From Candidatus Poseidoniales archaeon (lineage in GTDB: Archaea; Thermoplasmatota; Poseidoniia; Poseidoniales; Poseidoniaceae), in contig QXYA01000062.1 of assembly GCA_009887135.1 (NCBI GenBank), positions 1,134 through 10,468 on the forward strand: a stretch of 9,335 nucleotides of DNA, in the 5' to 3' direction. Below, piece after piece: positions 1-6,727 of this stretch. Each line of letters starts with the position of its first letter. The first letter of the stretch is position 1. Made by a program: the position numbers and the translations under genes. Below the pieces are notes generated by a model, which searched no databases, was not told the DNA's origin, and was given only the letters and a program-made list of their open reading frames with translations.

Positions 1-735
1 GTATATGGAGCCACCGTCTCACCAAATTACTACATATACCAAACTGAAGCCACAACTACTGAATTCAATGAAATAGACTTGGATAAACAAGTTATCAACA
101 ATCAAACATACTGGACGGCCGTCATAGAGACAGATGCTCAAAACCTGACGTGGGTGAATATGACAGTTGAGGATTTAGCATCAGGGGCAGTCATAAAACT
201 ATCAAACACTGCTAAACTATACAGTCATCAATTTCTAGGTGTAGAAGATGCTAAGGTGACTGTTGACGGCGATAAAGTGGACTTTAGATGCTCGGAGCAC
301 TGCCAGTTTAGTGATACAATAGAGGTCGAATCTGAAGACTCAAGTATTGAGCTACGCTCCCTCACATCAACCAATCCAGCAAGACGATCAAACGGAACTG
401 TATATGCCGATGACATACATGAAGCAGAAGAAGAGGCCCGTAATGAAATTGAGTATCTTCATGGTTCATCGCAACTTCTCATCCAAATACTTGAACCAGG
501 AAATAAATCTATTCAACCAATAATCCAAATTCATACTGTTAACGAAGAGTTTTCATCGATTGAAGTATACTCTATCGATGCTGCCACCGAGTTCCTATGG
601 GCGCTTGCTGCAGTAGTCGGATGCTTTTCGATGGTTCTGATTCCATCCTTCACAGTGTATTTTGCAGCACGTGCCAAGGATAAGAAACGGGAACAAAAAC
701 TCCAACTGGCTCAATCAGAGTCCATTGACGAATAA
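1..735 (+). CDS. Membrane-anchored extracellular protein, 3' part (5' end outside window)
   Basis: The reading frame is open from the first base of the window to the TAA at 733-735, so this is the C-terminal 244 residues of a longer protein. The TTG at 79 is an ordinary Leu codon in the middle of it. The visible part is mostly an acidic, Asn/Thr/Ser-rich ectodomain with several N-x-S/T sequons and one close Cys pair (CSEHC, about bases 289-303), which suggests a disulfide outside the cell. A single hydrophobic helix follows at about 592-663 (starting FLWALAAVVGCFSMVL), then a basic, Lys/Arg-rich cytoplasmic tail of about 25 residues. The topology is therefore extracellular N-terminal, cytoplasmic C-terminal. 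I do not recognise the family. The next gene starts 30 bp downstream on the same strand and has the same layout (ectodomain plus one C-terminal helix), so the two probably work together at the cell surface. That is inference. Confidence 0.8.
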   Translation, partial: VYGATVSPNYYIYQTEATTTEFNEIDLDKQVINNQTYWTAVIETDAQNLTWVNMTVEDLASGAVIKLSNTAKLYSHQFLGVEDAKVTVDGDKVDFRCSEHCQFSDTIEVESEDSSIELRSLTSTNPARRSNGTVYADDIHEAEEEARNEIEYLHGSSQLLIQILEPGNKSIQPIIQIHTVNEEFSSIEVYSIDAATEFLWALAAVVGCFSMVLIPSFTVYFAARAKDKKREQKLQLAQSESIDE

Positions 736-747
736 ATCAAATACGTC

Positions 748-754
748 GAGGGAG
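748..754 (+). promoter_or_regulatory. Probable ribosome binding site of the large surface protein
   Basis: GAGGGAG lies 11 bases before the ATG at 766 and resembles the archaeal GGAGGTGA core. It supports that start over any later one in the frame. The spacing is slightly long, so the match is suggestive rather than firm. Confidence 0.45.
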
Positions 755-765
755 AATACCAGTCC

Positions 766-3700
766 ATGGGGCGAGGGCGAACTGCGGCGATTATTCTCAT
801 TTGCTTGATGTTCCAACCACTTTCAGACCCATCAATCCTCGATGAAACTACAAGTTCATCGGTATCAAAGAATTCTGGCATAGACATCACACCTGTTGAT
901 GTCTCGATCACGTATTCGAATTTGGCTGATGAAAATCAATACAAGATGTTTTCTTCAAATCATCCGATTCCAAACTTCAACAGACCAGCGGAATTGTACG
1001 TCACTGATTCTGTTAATTCAACACCAATGGATCTTGAAGTTACAGTTCGAAACGAGGGGAGTTCAACTTCAGGTATAATCACACTTCAGCTCCTCATCCT
1101 ACACAACGAATATGAACAATTCGAACTGGCCAATCGAACGATTACCATGAACGGTTTAACAAGTAACGGACAAGGTACAGCAACCTTTTACAATGTATAT
1201 GTCAACTATTCTGGGAACCATACGCTCCAAATTATAGCAAGCCATGGTGCCGTAGACGACAATGCTGGAAATGATATTCTTTCAAGGCATTATACAGTTG
1301 CTTATTCATATTCAACGTGTACTTCTCTTTTGGGATGGAATACAGGACCTTTGTGGGGTATGAGTTCTGATGCTGCTCTAAGCATGGGCAGTTCTTGCCA
1401 CATTGGACAAGGGAGTATGGGTTCCTACAGTAACAACATGCAATCCTCGCTAACAACACCAGTATGGGATTTCAGCGATGTCGTATACAATCCGTTAATG
1501 ACGAATGGAATCTCCTTTTTCTACACCGGCAGTGCTGATACAAATGATGAATTGAAATTATATGCTAAAAATCAAAACGGAGCATGGGATGAATTGGCAA
1601 CAATCGCCGGAACTGTAGACGTGAATTTGGGTGAGTGGAGGACCATATCCAATGCTAACATGGGGCACACTACACCGTTGATTCCAGTAAATCCGAGTCA
1701 ACACCTTCATGCCAATTCGCAATTCAAATTTACATTCACAAGTGATAGTTCAGGAACAAGTAACGGCTATTGGATCGATGATATTGTAATTATTTATGAT
1801 CAATCTGCTCGAGTTGAAGAATACGATTTCGAGGCAACTGGAGTTTCAACAAACGGAGCAATACCCGGTTCATGGGGTCAGATTACGATGAATTTAGAGA
1901 ATACAGGAAATATTTCAGATTCCATCTCACCATCAATTCTCAATCTCCCACAAAATTGGAATGTTGCATATTCTTACCCCTCTGGAGCGGGAGTTAACCC
2001 TTCAACAGGTGTCCGACTTCTACCTGGAGAATCAAAGCTAATCGATGTTAAAATTCAACCAGATATCAACGCAACGACTGGTTTCACACAAATGTCATTC
2101 ATAGGAACGAGTATGCAGCAACCTACTGTATATGTTTCAGAACCAATGCAATTTCAGGTACTTGCTGATAGAATACCATTCATACATCAGCCAGAAATTA
2201 AACCAAAGTGTGCTCCTGGATCCTCGTGTGTGTTTGAGTTAGAGATTAGTAACATAGGGCAAGCAACGGATGTGTTTGACTTAGAAACCGAATCTAAAAA
2301 CCTTGAATCTGGCTGGAGCGTGTCTCTATCGTTCGACCAGATTACATCTGTAAGACTAACACCAAATCAACCTGTTAATGTTCGATTTTTAATGACTGTT
2401 CCAAGCGATGCAACACCCGATAAGACGGGGGATTTTTGGCTCACACTCACTGCTCAAAATGATACAAGTCGGACTATTACCGAATCTGTTACTGTACAAG
2501 CTTCCATGATTTCGAATGCGAACATTAACTTTGTTGGAAATGTGGAAGAATACATGTACATTTCAGCAGGACAAACAATACACGTCCCGTACACAATAAC
2601 GAACGATGCAGCAAGGCAGGATATCTTTGATCTCGCTGTTGAAGTAAATCCGAAAATTGGATGGATCATTGAGCCAGAGGTTCGACCATCGATTGCCATT
2701 AATCCCGGCATGTCCGCCTCATTCTACATCGCAGTAACTGCGCCAAGCAATGGTCAAGCAAATGATGCCGCTCCAGCATTCAAACCTATAGTAACATCTG
2801 TTCGAAGCACGACTTCGTTTACAGGTTTTCAATTTGACCGTGTTCTTATTGACACCGTACATGACCTTACTCTATCGTTAATTGATGCCGAGCAATGGCT
2901 ACGACCCGGTTCGATGAGTTCTATTTATGTTGAAATAGTCAATAATGGAAACGGACCGAGTAATGCAGAACTTCTCCTACCTGATATACCCGAAAGCTGG
3001 ACATTTATGTTACGACAAGATGGACTGATCTTAGAAACGAATTCTATTCCACTAACAGTATCTTATCTGGGGGATGACACAGCATCTGTTGAAATTCTCA
3101 TCTCAATCCCTATGAGTGAATCTGCAGGTGAATTACATGAAATAACCATTGAAGTTTCACCAGATGGTATGGATTCAAATATGGCAGATAATTCAATCAC
3201 ACATATGATGATGACAGGAAGCGTTCGATATCCGTCATACAATAGTACGAGTCAAGAAATCCATGCCATGATAAACGCTCCAATCTCATTGAATGGAACC
3301 ATAACAAATATTGGAAATGCTTTGGAATCCGATATGGAAATCGGATTTGATGTATCGTCATCCCCTCCTACCGACGACCTTGTTGCCTTCCTGACTGCTG
3401 GAGTTGGAGGCCCCACGACTATACCGAGTTCTCCACTAACGTTCCCGATGAGTGCAGGAGATACAAAACTCGTAATTATTGATTTGATTATTGGACCAGA
3501 TGTGCCAATAAATACGAGAATTGTCGTTACGACATATGTCGAAGGCGGTCTAGATGCGGAGAATAATATCGTACGTATCGAGCATCAAAACCTCATCATG
3601 GTCGATGAACAAAGAAAAGTCTCGTTTGAAGTGTCTCAATTACCGACGACACCGATTGAATCTCAAACGACAGGTTCAGAATTTTGGATCAATTTGACTA

Positions 3701-4293
3701 GTGAATCAACTCAGACAGAAGAAGTAGCATTGTCCATCAACCATCCTGATACCTGGCAGGTGATTTGCAACGGGAACCTATTCCAAACTACTGATTCAAT
3801 GAATGTGAGTCTACAATACTCCCGTGGAGAGGTTTCTGAACAACAATACATATGTTCACTTCATAGATTGAAAGGGACATTAGATGGAGAATTAATTGTT
3901 TCAATGGAAACATTAGATCAGACGATCTCTTCCTCGTCAACTCAGATGATAACTTTCTCAGTTACTGAAGATGATGACAGTTTTATGAACGTAGAGATGA
4001 ATGCACCGACGATGATTACTGGAGGTATTGCTCTAATCATGTTGATGTTAATTTCTTTGATTATCCGTAGAAAGTCTATTCCATTTGATGAGGAGTTTAA
4101 TGAAATTCAAGGGCCTCCGATAACAAATGGACCACCTGTTAGTCAAACGAATACTCCACTGCAACAACCAGTAATAGAGCACGAAACAAGTTCACCTACG
4201 ATACCAGATTCAGGACTTCCAGAAGGGTGGTCCATGGAACAATGGCAACACTATGGCCAACAATATCTCGATCGATTGGGGAAACAGCCTTGA
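766..4293 (+). CDS. Giant secreted multi-domain beta-sandwich (CARDB/NEW3-like) protein with C-terminal membrane anchor
   Basis: This 1175-residue surface protein starts with a signal peptide: basic MGRGR, then a hydrophobic AAIILICLMF core. Residues ~80-180 look like a CARDB-type domain (LEVTVRNEGSSTSG). Residues ~185-345 look like a jelly-roll/MAM-like domain ending in GYWIDDIVIIY. About five or six CARDB/NEW3-like modules follow at roughly 354-470, 482-590, 599-700, 712-808, 836-945 and 970-1075. Each has the pattern 'PGxx..V.N.G...D.F.L....GW...L....V.L.PG....V.I.VP'. One membrane helix lies at ~1084-1104 (GGIALIMLMLISLII) and is followed by RRK. The Pro/Thr-rich cytoplasmic tail ends in a Trp-rich motif at 1150-1168. 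The mature part has exactly six Cys in three near pairs (185/211, 482/488, 1001/1030), consistent with extracellular disulfides. Such modules usually serve adhesion, cell-surface scaffolding or carbohydrate contact. No catalytic motif is visible. Module borders are estimates. Confidence 0.85.
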   Translation: MGRGRTAAIILICLMFQPLSDPSILDETTSSSVSKNSGIDITPVDVSITYSNLADENQYKMFSSNHPIPNFNRPAELYVTDSVNSTPMDLEVTVRNEGSSTSGIITLQLLILHNEYEQFELANRTITMNGLTSNGQGTATFYNVYVNYSGNHTLQIIASHGAVDDNAGNDILSRHYTVAYSYSTCTSLLGWNTGPLWGMSSDAALSMGSSCHIGQGSMGSYSNNMQSSLTTPVWDFSDVVYNPLMTNGISFFYTGSADTNDELKLYAKNQNGAWDELATIAGTVDVNLGEWRTISNANMGHTTPLIPVNPSQHLHANSQFKFTFTSDSSGTSNGYWIDDIVIIYDQSARVEEYDFEATGVSTNGAIPGSWGQITMNLENTGNISDSISPSILNLPQNWNVAYSYPSGAGVNPSTGVRLLPGESKLIDVKIQPDINATTGFTQMSFIGTSMQQPTVYVSEPMQFQVLADRIPFIHQPEIKPKCAPGSSCVFELEISNIGQATDVFDLETESKNLESGWSVSLSFDQITSVRLTPNQPVNVRFLMTVPSDATPDKTGDFWLTLTAQNDTSRTITESVTVQASMISNANINFVGNVEEYMYISAGQTIHVPYTITNDAARQDIFDLAVEVNPKIGWIIEPEVRPSIAINPGMSASFYIAVTAPSNGQANDAAPAFKPIVTSVRSTTSFTGFQFDRVLIDTVHDLTLSLIDAEQWLRPGSMSSIYVEIVNNGNGPSNAELLLPDIPESWTFMLRQDGLILETNSIPLTVSYLGDDTASVEILISIPMSESAGELHEITIEVSPDGMDSNMADNSITHMMMTGSVRYPSYNSTSQEIHAMINAPISLNGTITNIGNALESDMEIGFDVSSSPPTDDLVAFLTAGVGGPTTIPSSPLTFPMSAGDTKLVIIDLIIGPDVPINTRIVVTTYVEGGLDAENNIVRIEHQNLIMVDEQRKVSFEVSQLPTTPIESQTTGSEFWINLTSESTQTEEVALSINHPDTWQVICNGNLFQTTDSMNVSLQYSRGEVSEQQYICSLHRLKGTLDGELIVSMETLDQTISSSSTQMITFSVTEDDDSFMNVEMNAPTMITGGIALIMLMLISLIIRRKSIPFDEEFNEIQGPPITNGPPVSQTNTPLQQPVIEHETSSPTIPDSGLPEGWSMEQWQHYGQQYLDRLGKQP
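4212..4275 (+). other. C-terminal Trp-rich cytoplasmic tail motif (LPEGW-MEQW-YGQQYL)
   Basis: The last 25 or so residues of the large surface protein, after a Pro-rich spacer, read GLPEGWSMEQWQHYGQQYL (residues 1150-1168). The segment lies on the cytoplasmic side of the only membrane helix. It would form a short amphipathic helix headed by a Pro-Glu-Gly-Trp cap, superficially like a WW or SHOCT-type short domain. From memory, near-identical tails recur at the C-termini of unrelated membrane proteins in Marine Group II archaea. If so, it is a sorting, docking or assembly tag rather than part of this protein's own function. Confidence 0.5.
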
Positions 4294-4314
4294 CCTACCT
4301 GCCGATGAGCATAC

Positions 4315-4488
4315 ATGGACGGAGATGAACCACTATGGTACATCTTGTGGGCTTTCGTTGCTATTTTCGGGGTACTCACATGGTACCTTCGTAATTTTAC
4401 TCAACGCGTACAGGCCACAAAATTGTCTGCAATGCTTGGCGTCATCTCAATGATTACACTTGTAACTTGGACCTGGACAGATTTTTGA
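4315..4488 (+). CDS. Small two-helix membrane protein, 57 aa
   Basis: A short complete frame runs from ATG 4315 to TGA 4486-4488. An in-frame TGA at 4306-4308 excludes a longer protein. It encodes an acidic N-terminus (MDGDEP), a first hydrophobic helix at about residues 7-25 rich in Trp and Phe (LWYILWAFVAIFGVLTWYL), and a polar basic loop (RNFTQRVQATK). A second helix lies at about 37-54 (LSAMLGVISMITLVTWTW). The positive-inside rule puts the loop in the cytoplasm and both ends outside. It fills the gap between the large surface protein (21 bp upstream) and the PqqD-like gene (9 bp from its stop to that ATG). Its TGA overlaps the next gene's ribosome binding site. Only a weak ribosome binding site (GATGAG, 4304-4309) precedes it. 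I recognise no family. It may be a small partner of the large envelope protein. Confidence 0.7.
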   Translation: MDGDEPLWYILWAFVAIFGVLTWYLRNFTQRVQATKLSAMLGVISMITLVTWTWTDF

Positions 4489-4492
4489 GGTG
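4487..4492 (+). promoter_or_regulatory. Ribosome binding site of the PqqD-like gene
   Basis: GAGGTG, a full match to the archaeal Shine-Dalgarno core, ends 5 bases before the ATG at 4498. It overlaps the TGA stop of the small membrane protein gene, so ribosomes ending there could re-initiate. It fixes the start of the PqqD-like protein. Confidence 0.75.
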
Positions 4493-4497
4493 GAAAC

Positions 4498-4989
4498 ATG
4501 GAACTTTCAACGATAGATCAACATCCATGGGCAAAGTTGTATCCAACCCGTCTGCCAGTCTGGTGGGGCCGTACTGGTGAATCCAAATCACATCCAGAGG
4601 TCGAGGGAGTTACTGGGAAAACCATCATCCTTCGATTTGAAAAGAAATTCGGACGAATTGAGAACATAGCAGCAAAACTCTTCCGTGCACCAAGAGAATT
4701 GCGAAGACCATTACTCGATAAAAACAGCGTACTTTGGGAACTTTGCAATGGAACTAAAACGTTCAAGGAAATATGTAGGCACATGAGCCAAACATACCAC
4801 GAAGAAGTATCTCCAGTTGTCCATAGGACGCAAGCAGGCCTACAGGTTTTCATAAATCTTAACGTATTGCGATTGGTCAAGGACTCAGCTTCTGTGAATT
4901 GGAATACAACACCCGGCCAAGTCCCTCCAAACCAGCATTTGGAGGAAGTAAGTTTTGAAGTCGATATTGATCAACGTAAAGGCGATTAA
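4498..4989 (+). CDS. PqqD-like (RRE-fold) small protein
   Basis: This 163-residue soluble protein carries a PqqD-family domain at about residues 45-128. A basic stretch (RAPRELRRPLLDKNS) leads into the hallmark helix-turn WELCNGTKTFKEIC (80-93), then amphipathic helices ending in FINLNVLRLV (118-127). That matches the family pattern 'D..S..WEL.DG..T..EI......F.........F...L...G.V'. PqqD proteins are winged-helix peptide chaperones (RiPP recognition elements) that hand a precursor peptide to a radical SAM enzyme, but many stand-alone homologues have no assigned role. No radical SAM gene or obvious precursor peptide is in the window. The first ~40 residues are Trp/Pro-rich and unassigned. The acidic C-terminal ~30 residues look disordered. 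It is the last gene of the rightward block, and its TAA overlaps the stop of the opposing ArsC-like gene by 4 bp. Confidence 0.75.
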   Translation: MELSTIDQHPWAKLYPTRLPVWWGRTGESKSHPEVEGVTGKTIILRFEKKFGRIENIAAKLFRAPRELRRPLLDKNSVLWELCNGTKTFKEICRHMSQTYHEEVSPVVHRTQAGLQVFINLNVLRLVKDSASVNWNTTPGQVPPNQHLEEVSFEVDIDQRKGD

Positions 4990-5318
4990 TCCTTCAAAAA
5001 ATTTGAAATGTTTTCTACGGGTCTACCAATAATGATTGATTCTCCATCATCTAATATTGGTCGTTGAAGGACGATAGGATTCTGCGTTAGAAATTCTGCT
5101 AAGTCCTCAATGCTGTACGAATGTAGATCCAATCCTTTCGCAGGTAACTCTTGAATACGTACAAGATCGAGGAGATTCCCATCATAACGTTGTAGTATTG
5201 AACCATAAACTGTGGTGGATACATCTTCCTTCAAGTAGAGAATAATTTCAACATTATTAGGAAGAAAGGTCAATCCTTGACGACTTTTAGAACACCTTGG
5301 ATTATGATAATATTTCAT
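4986..5318 (-). CDS. ArsC/Spx-family thioredoxin-fold reductase (arsenate reductase-like)
   Basis: The protein is 110 residues from ATG 5318-5316, opening MKYYHNPRCSKSRQGL. This is the ArsC active-site loop, with catalytic Cys9 after an HNPR stretch. The three arginines that bind the oxyanion in glutaredoxin-coupled ArsC appear conserved as Arg54 (LVRIQE), Arg86 (VLQRPI) and Arg99 (IIGRPV). It lacks the C-terminal extension of E. coli ArsC (about 141 aa) and is nearer in length to the short ArsC/YffB-type proteins. It could reduce arsenate using a thiol partner or act as a general thiol-redox protein; sequence alone does not decide. Two points favour this start over one eight codons upstream: its ATG overlaps the TGA of the SUMF1-like gene as ATGA, and GGAG (5330-5327) lies 8 bases before it. 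It is the last gene of the leftward operon. Confidence 0.88.
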   Translation of the reverse strand: MKYYHNPRCSKSRQGLTFLPNNVEIILYLKEDVSTTVYGSILQRYDGNLLDLVRIQELPAKGLDLHSYSIEDLAEFLTQNPIVLQRPILDDGESIIIGRPVENISNFLKD

Positions 5319-6064
5319 TCGACCTTCTCCGTTGGTTCCCAAACGAGTCGGAGACCTATTCCGTCCCTTCCTTCATGAATGTTAAATTTACGACGCGATG
5401 ATGACCTTGATGAATCACTTTCAGTAAACCATGATCCTCCTTTCGCAACTCGGAAGTCCGGATTCGAATTTTCCCTTGGAGCTTGGCTGCCAGGATGGTT
5501 TGAATGATTCTTATTCCAATGGTCGTAGGTCATTTCATGAATCATTCCGTGCATATCGTAAAATCCCCACTGGTTTGCTTTCTTAGAACCGACTTCTCGG
5601 GTCGTGGCACCACTATTTCCTGCATGCCATCCATGAGCGTCAAGTTCTGAATCCTTATCTCCGAATGACCATCTCGTCGCAGTACCAGCTTTAGCGGCGT
5701 ATTCCCATTCAGCTTCAGATGGCAAACGCCATCTCCCATTCAAGCCAAGGTATGTAGATGGTTCCGTATTCAATACTTCCAAAAAGTGTTGTACTTGTAC
5801 AAATGAAATACTTTCTATGGGACGAAGACCAGCACTCCATCCGTCTTGGAATTTAGAAGGATTAGAACCCATTCGGGTCGACCATTGAATCTGAGTCACA
5901 GGCCGAGCAGCGAGGAAGATAGGTTCAGAGAGAGTCACCTCAGTACATGGTTGTTCATTGGGATGACCAGAACCATTTTGATCTCCTATTGTGAATGAAC
6001 CCGGTTCAAGAAGAAGGTAACTCCCTCCGAATTCATCCTCAAAAAAAGGTTTACTCGGCTGCAT
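5315..6064 (-). CDS. SUMF1/formylglycine-generating-enzyme-like domain protein lacking the catalytic Cys pair
   Basis: The whole 249-residue protein is one FGE-sulfatase (SUMF1) domain. Motifs in order are LEPGSFTIG (19-27), RPVTQIQW (54-61), RPIESISFVQVQHFLEVLN (81-99), RLPSEAEWEYAAKAG (113-127), GFYDMHGMIHEM (167-178), RVAKGGSW (205-212) and GIGLRLVWE (235-243). True FGE oxidises a sulfatase Cys to formylglycine with two cysteines just after the GGSW motif. Here that stretch reads FTESDSSRSSSRR and has none; the only Cys is Cys40, near the N-terminus. The usual GNVWEW is GMIHEM. It is therefore unlikely to be a classical FGE and may do another SUMF1-fold reaction or bind a ligand. There is no signal peptide, so it is cytoplasmic. 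The ATG at 6064 lies 4 bases after the upstream stop; an earlier TTG at 6103 would overlap that gene and is less likely. Its stop overlaps the ArsC-like start. Confidence 0.87.
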   Translation of the reverse strand: MQPSKPFFEDEFGGSYLLLEPGSFTIGDQNGSGHPNEQPCTEVTLSEPIFLAARPVTQIQWSTRMGSNPSKFQDGWSAGLRPIESISFVQVQHFLEVLNTEPSTYLGLNGRWRLPSEAEWEYAAKAGTATRWSFGDKDSELDAHGWHAGNSGATTREVGSKKANQWGFYDMHGMIHEMTYDHWNKNHSNHPGSQAPRENSNPDFRVAKGGSWFTESDSSRSSSRRKFNIHEGRDGIGLRLVWEPTEKVE

Positions 6065-6068
6065 ATAA

Positions 6069-6623
6069 TCACTGATTATTACGATACATTTCTGCAGTAC
6101 CAAGTACTGACTCCACTAGTAATTGTAAGCGACGATCAGAATCTTCATCAATCAAATTACCTTCTTCATCAAATGCATCTTTCACATGTCCGATTGCAAG
6201 TTGTTGAGTTACTGCAATACCATGCAACCATCGAACCATGATCCGCATGTGATTGAGCGTGTTGGAATTCTCCATGCCACCGAGCGTAGACATAAGACCG
6301 AAGATTTTCCCACCAACATGCTTTTCATACACCCAATCAAATGTATTTTTCATTACACCAGACATTGTCCCATGATACTCTGGAGATGCTACGAGGAATC
6401 CATCGCAATTCGAGGCTTCTTCCTGGAATTTTTTGGTGATGGGATCGCTCCAACTGCCTTCAGCACCAACAAGAGGAAGAGGTTGTTCTGTTAAATCCCA
6501 AAATGAGATTTCTGCACCAAGTTCTTTGGCTTTCCTTAGAGCCAAATCTACTAGCATCCCATTCTTGGAGGATTTTCCGTAAGAGCCTGAGAGTCCCATA
6601 ATCCGTAACGGTGTTTCTGCCAT
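6069..6623 (-). CDS. NADPH-dependent FMN reductase-like flavoprotein
   Basis: This 184-residue protein has a flavodoxin-like fold of the NADPH-dependent FMN reductase family (the SsuE/azoreductase/ArsH relatives). After beta-1 (RIMGLSG) comes the FMN phosphate loop GSYGKSSKNG (13-22). The second flavin loop is SPEYHGTMSGVMKNTFDW (80-97), which matches the family's 'PEYNgs.pg.lKnaiDw'. A third loop STLGG (112-116) contacts the isoalloxazine ring in homologues. It probably reduces FMN, a quinone or another small acceptor with NAD(P)H in the cytoplasm; the exact substrate cannot be read from sequence. At 184 residues it is shorter than typical ArsH. It is the first gene of a leftward operon with the SUMF1-like and ArsC-like genes. 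No Shine-Dalgarno is visible before the ATG, so the transcript may be leaderless or have only a short leader. Confidence 0.9.
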   Translation of the reverse strand: MAETPLRIMGLSGSYGKSSKNGMLVDLALRKAKELGAEISFWDLTEQPLPLVGAEGSWSDPITKKFQEEASNCDGFLVASPEYHGTMSGVMKNTFDWVYEKHVGGKIFGLMSTLGGMENSNTLNHMRIMVRWLHGIAVTQQLAIGHVKDAFDEEGNLIDEDSDRRLQLLVESVLGTAEMYRNNQ

Positions 6624-6727
6624 GGCATTGCCAAACAGAAGTGATAGAAGAAACCATGCATTATCGTATAACCATCTAGGAACAATGCTTATGCCATAAC
6701 AGTCATGCCAAAGGTTAGGTGCAGTTC
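6624..6727. promoter_or_regulatory. Divergent promoter region
   Basis: These 104 bases separate the leftward flavoprotein operon from the rightward TPR gene and must hold both promoters. An AT-rich core TTATCGTATA (6661-6670) reads TATACGATAA on the other strand and is a plausible TATA element in either direction. A second candidate for the rightward gene is CTTATGCC (6688-6695). No clear BRE, operator palindrome or terminator stands out. The assignment rests on position and base composition only. Confidence 0.4.
6717..6721 (+). promoter_or_regulatory. Ribosome binding site of the TPR protein
   Basis: AGGTG ends 6 bases before the ATG at 6728. It argues for that ATG over the GTG at 6719, which would sit inside the site itself. 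Confidence 0.55.

Noticed and set aside
79..81. TTG as the start of the first protein
   Set aside because: The frame is open upstream to the window edge and reads as protein-like sequence, so TTG is an internal Leu codon.
4518..4880. 120-codon minus-strand frame opposite the PqqD-like gene
   Set aside because: It has no recognisable domain and lies wholly inside a better-supported gene with a strong ribosome binding site.
5319..5342. Start of the ArsC-like protein eight codons upstream
   Set aside because: It would add MGTNGEGR, overlapping the SUMF1-like C-terminus. The ATGA overlap, the GGAG site and the family's usual N-terminus fit 5318.
6186..6494. 102-codon plus-strand frame opposite the FMN reductase gene
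   Set aside because: Its composition (His, Cys and Arg scattered) is typical of an antisense shadow; the opposite strand has clear flavin motifs.
4986..6623. Calling the leftward operon an arsenic resistance (ars) operon
   Set aside because: There is no ArsR, ArsB/Acr3 or ArsM, the flavoprotein is shorter than ArsH, and the SUMF1-like gene has no place in it. The ArsC fold also serves other thiol-redox roles.
6719..6727. GTG start of the TPR protein at 6719
   Set aside because: It lies inside the likely ribosome binding site of the ATG at 6728 and has poor spacing to any other site.
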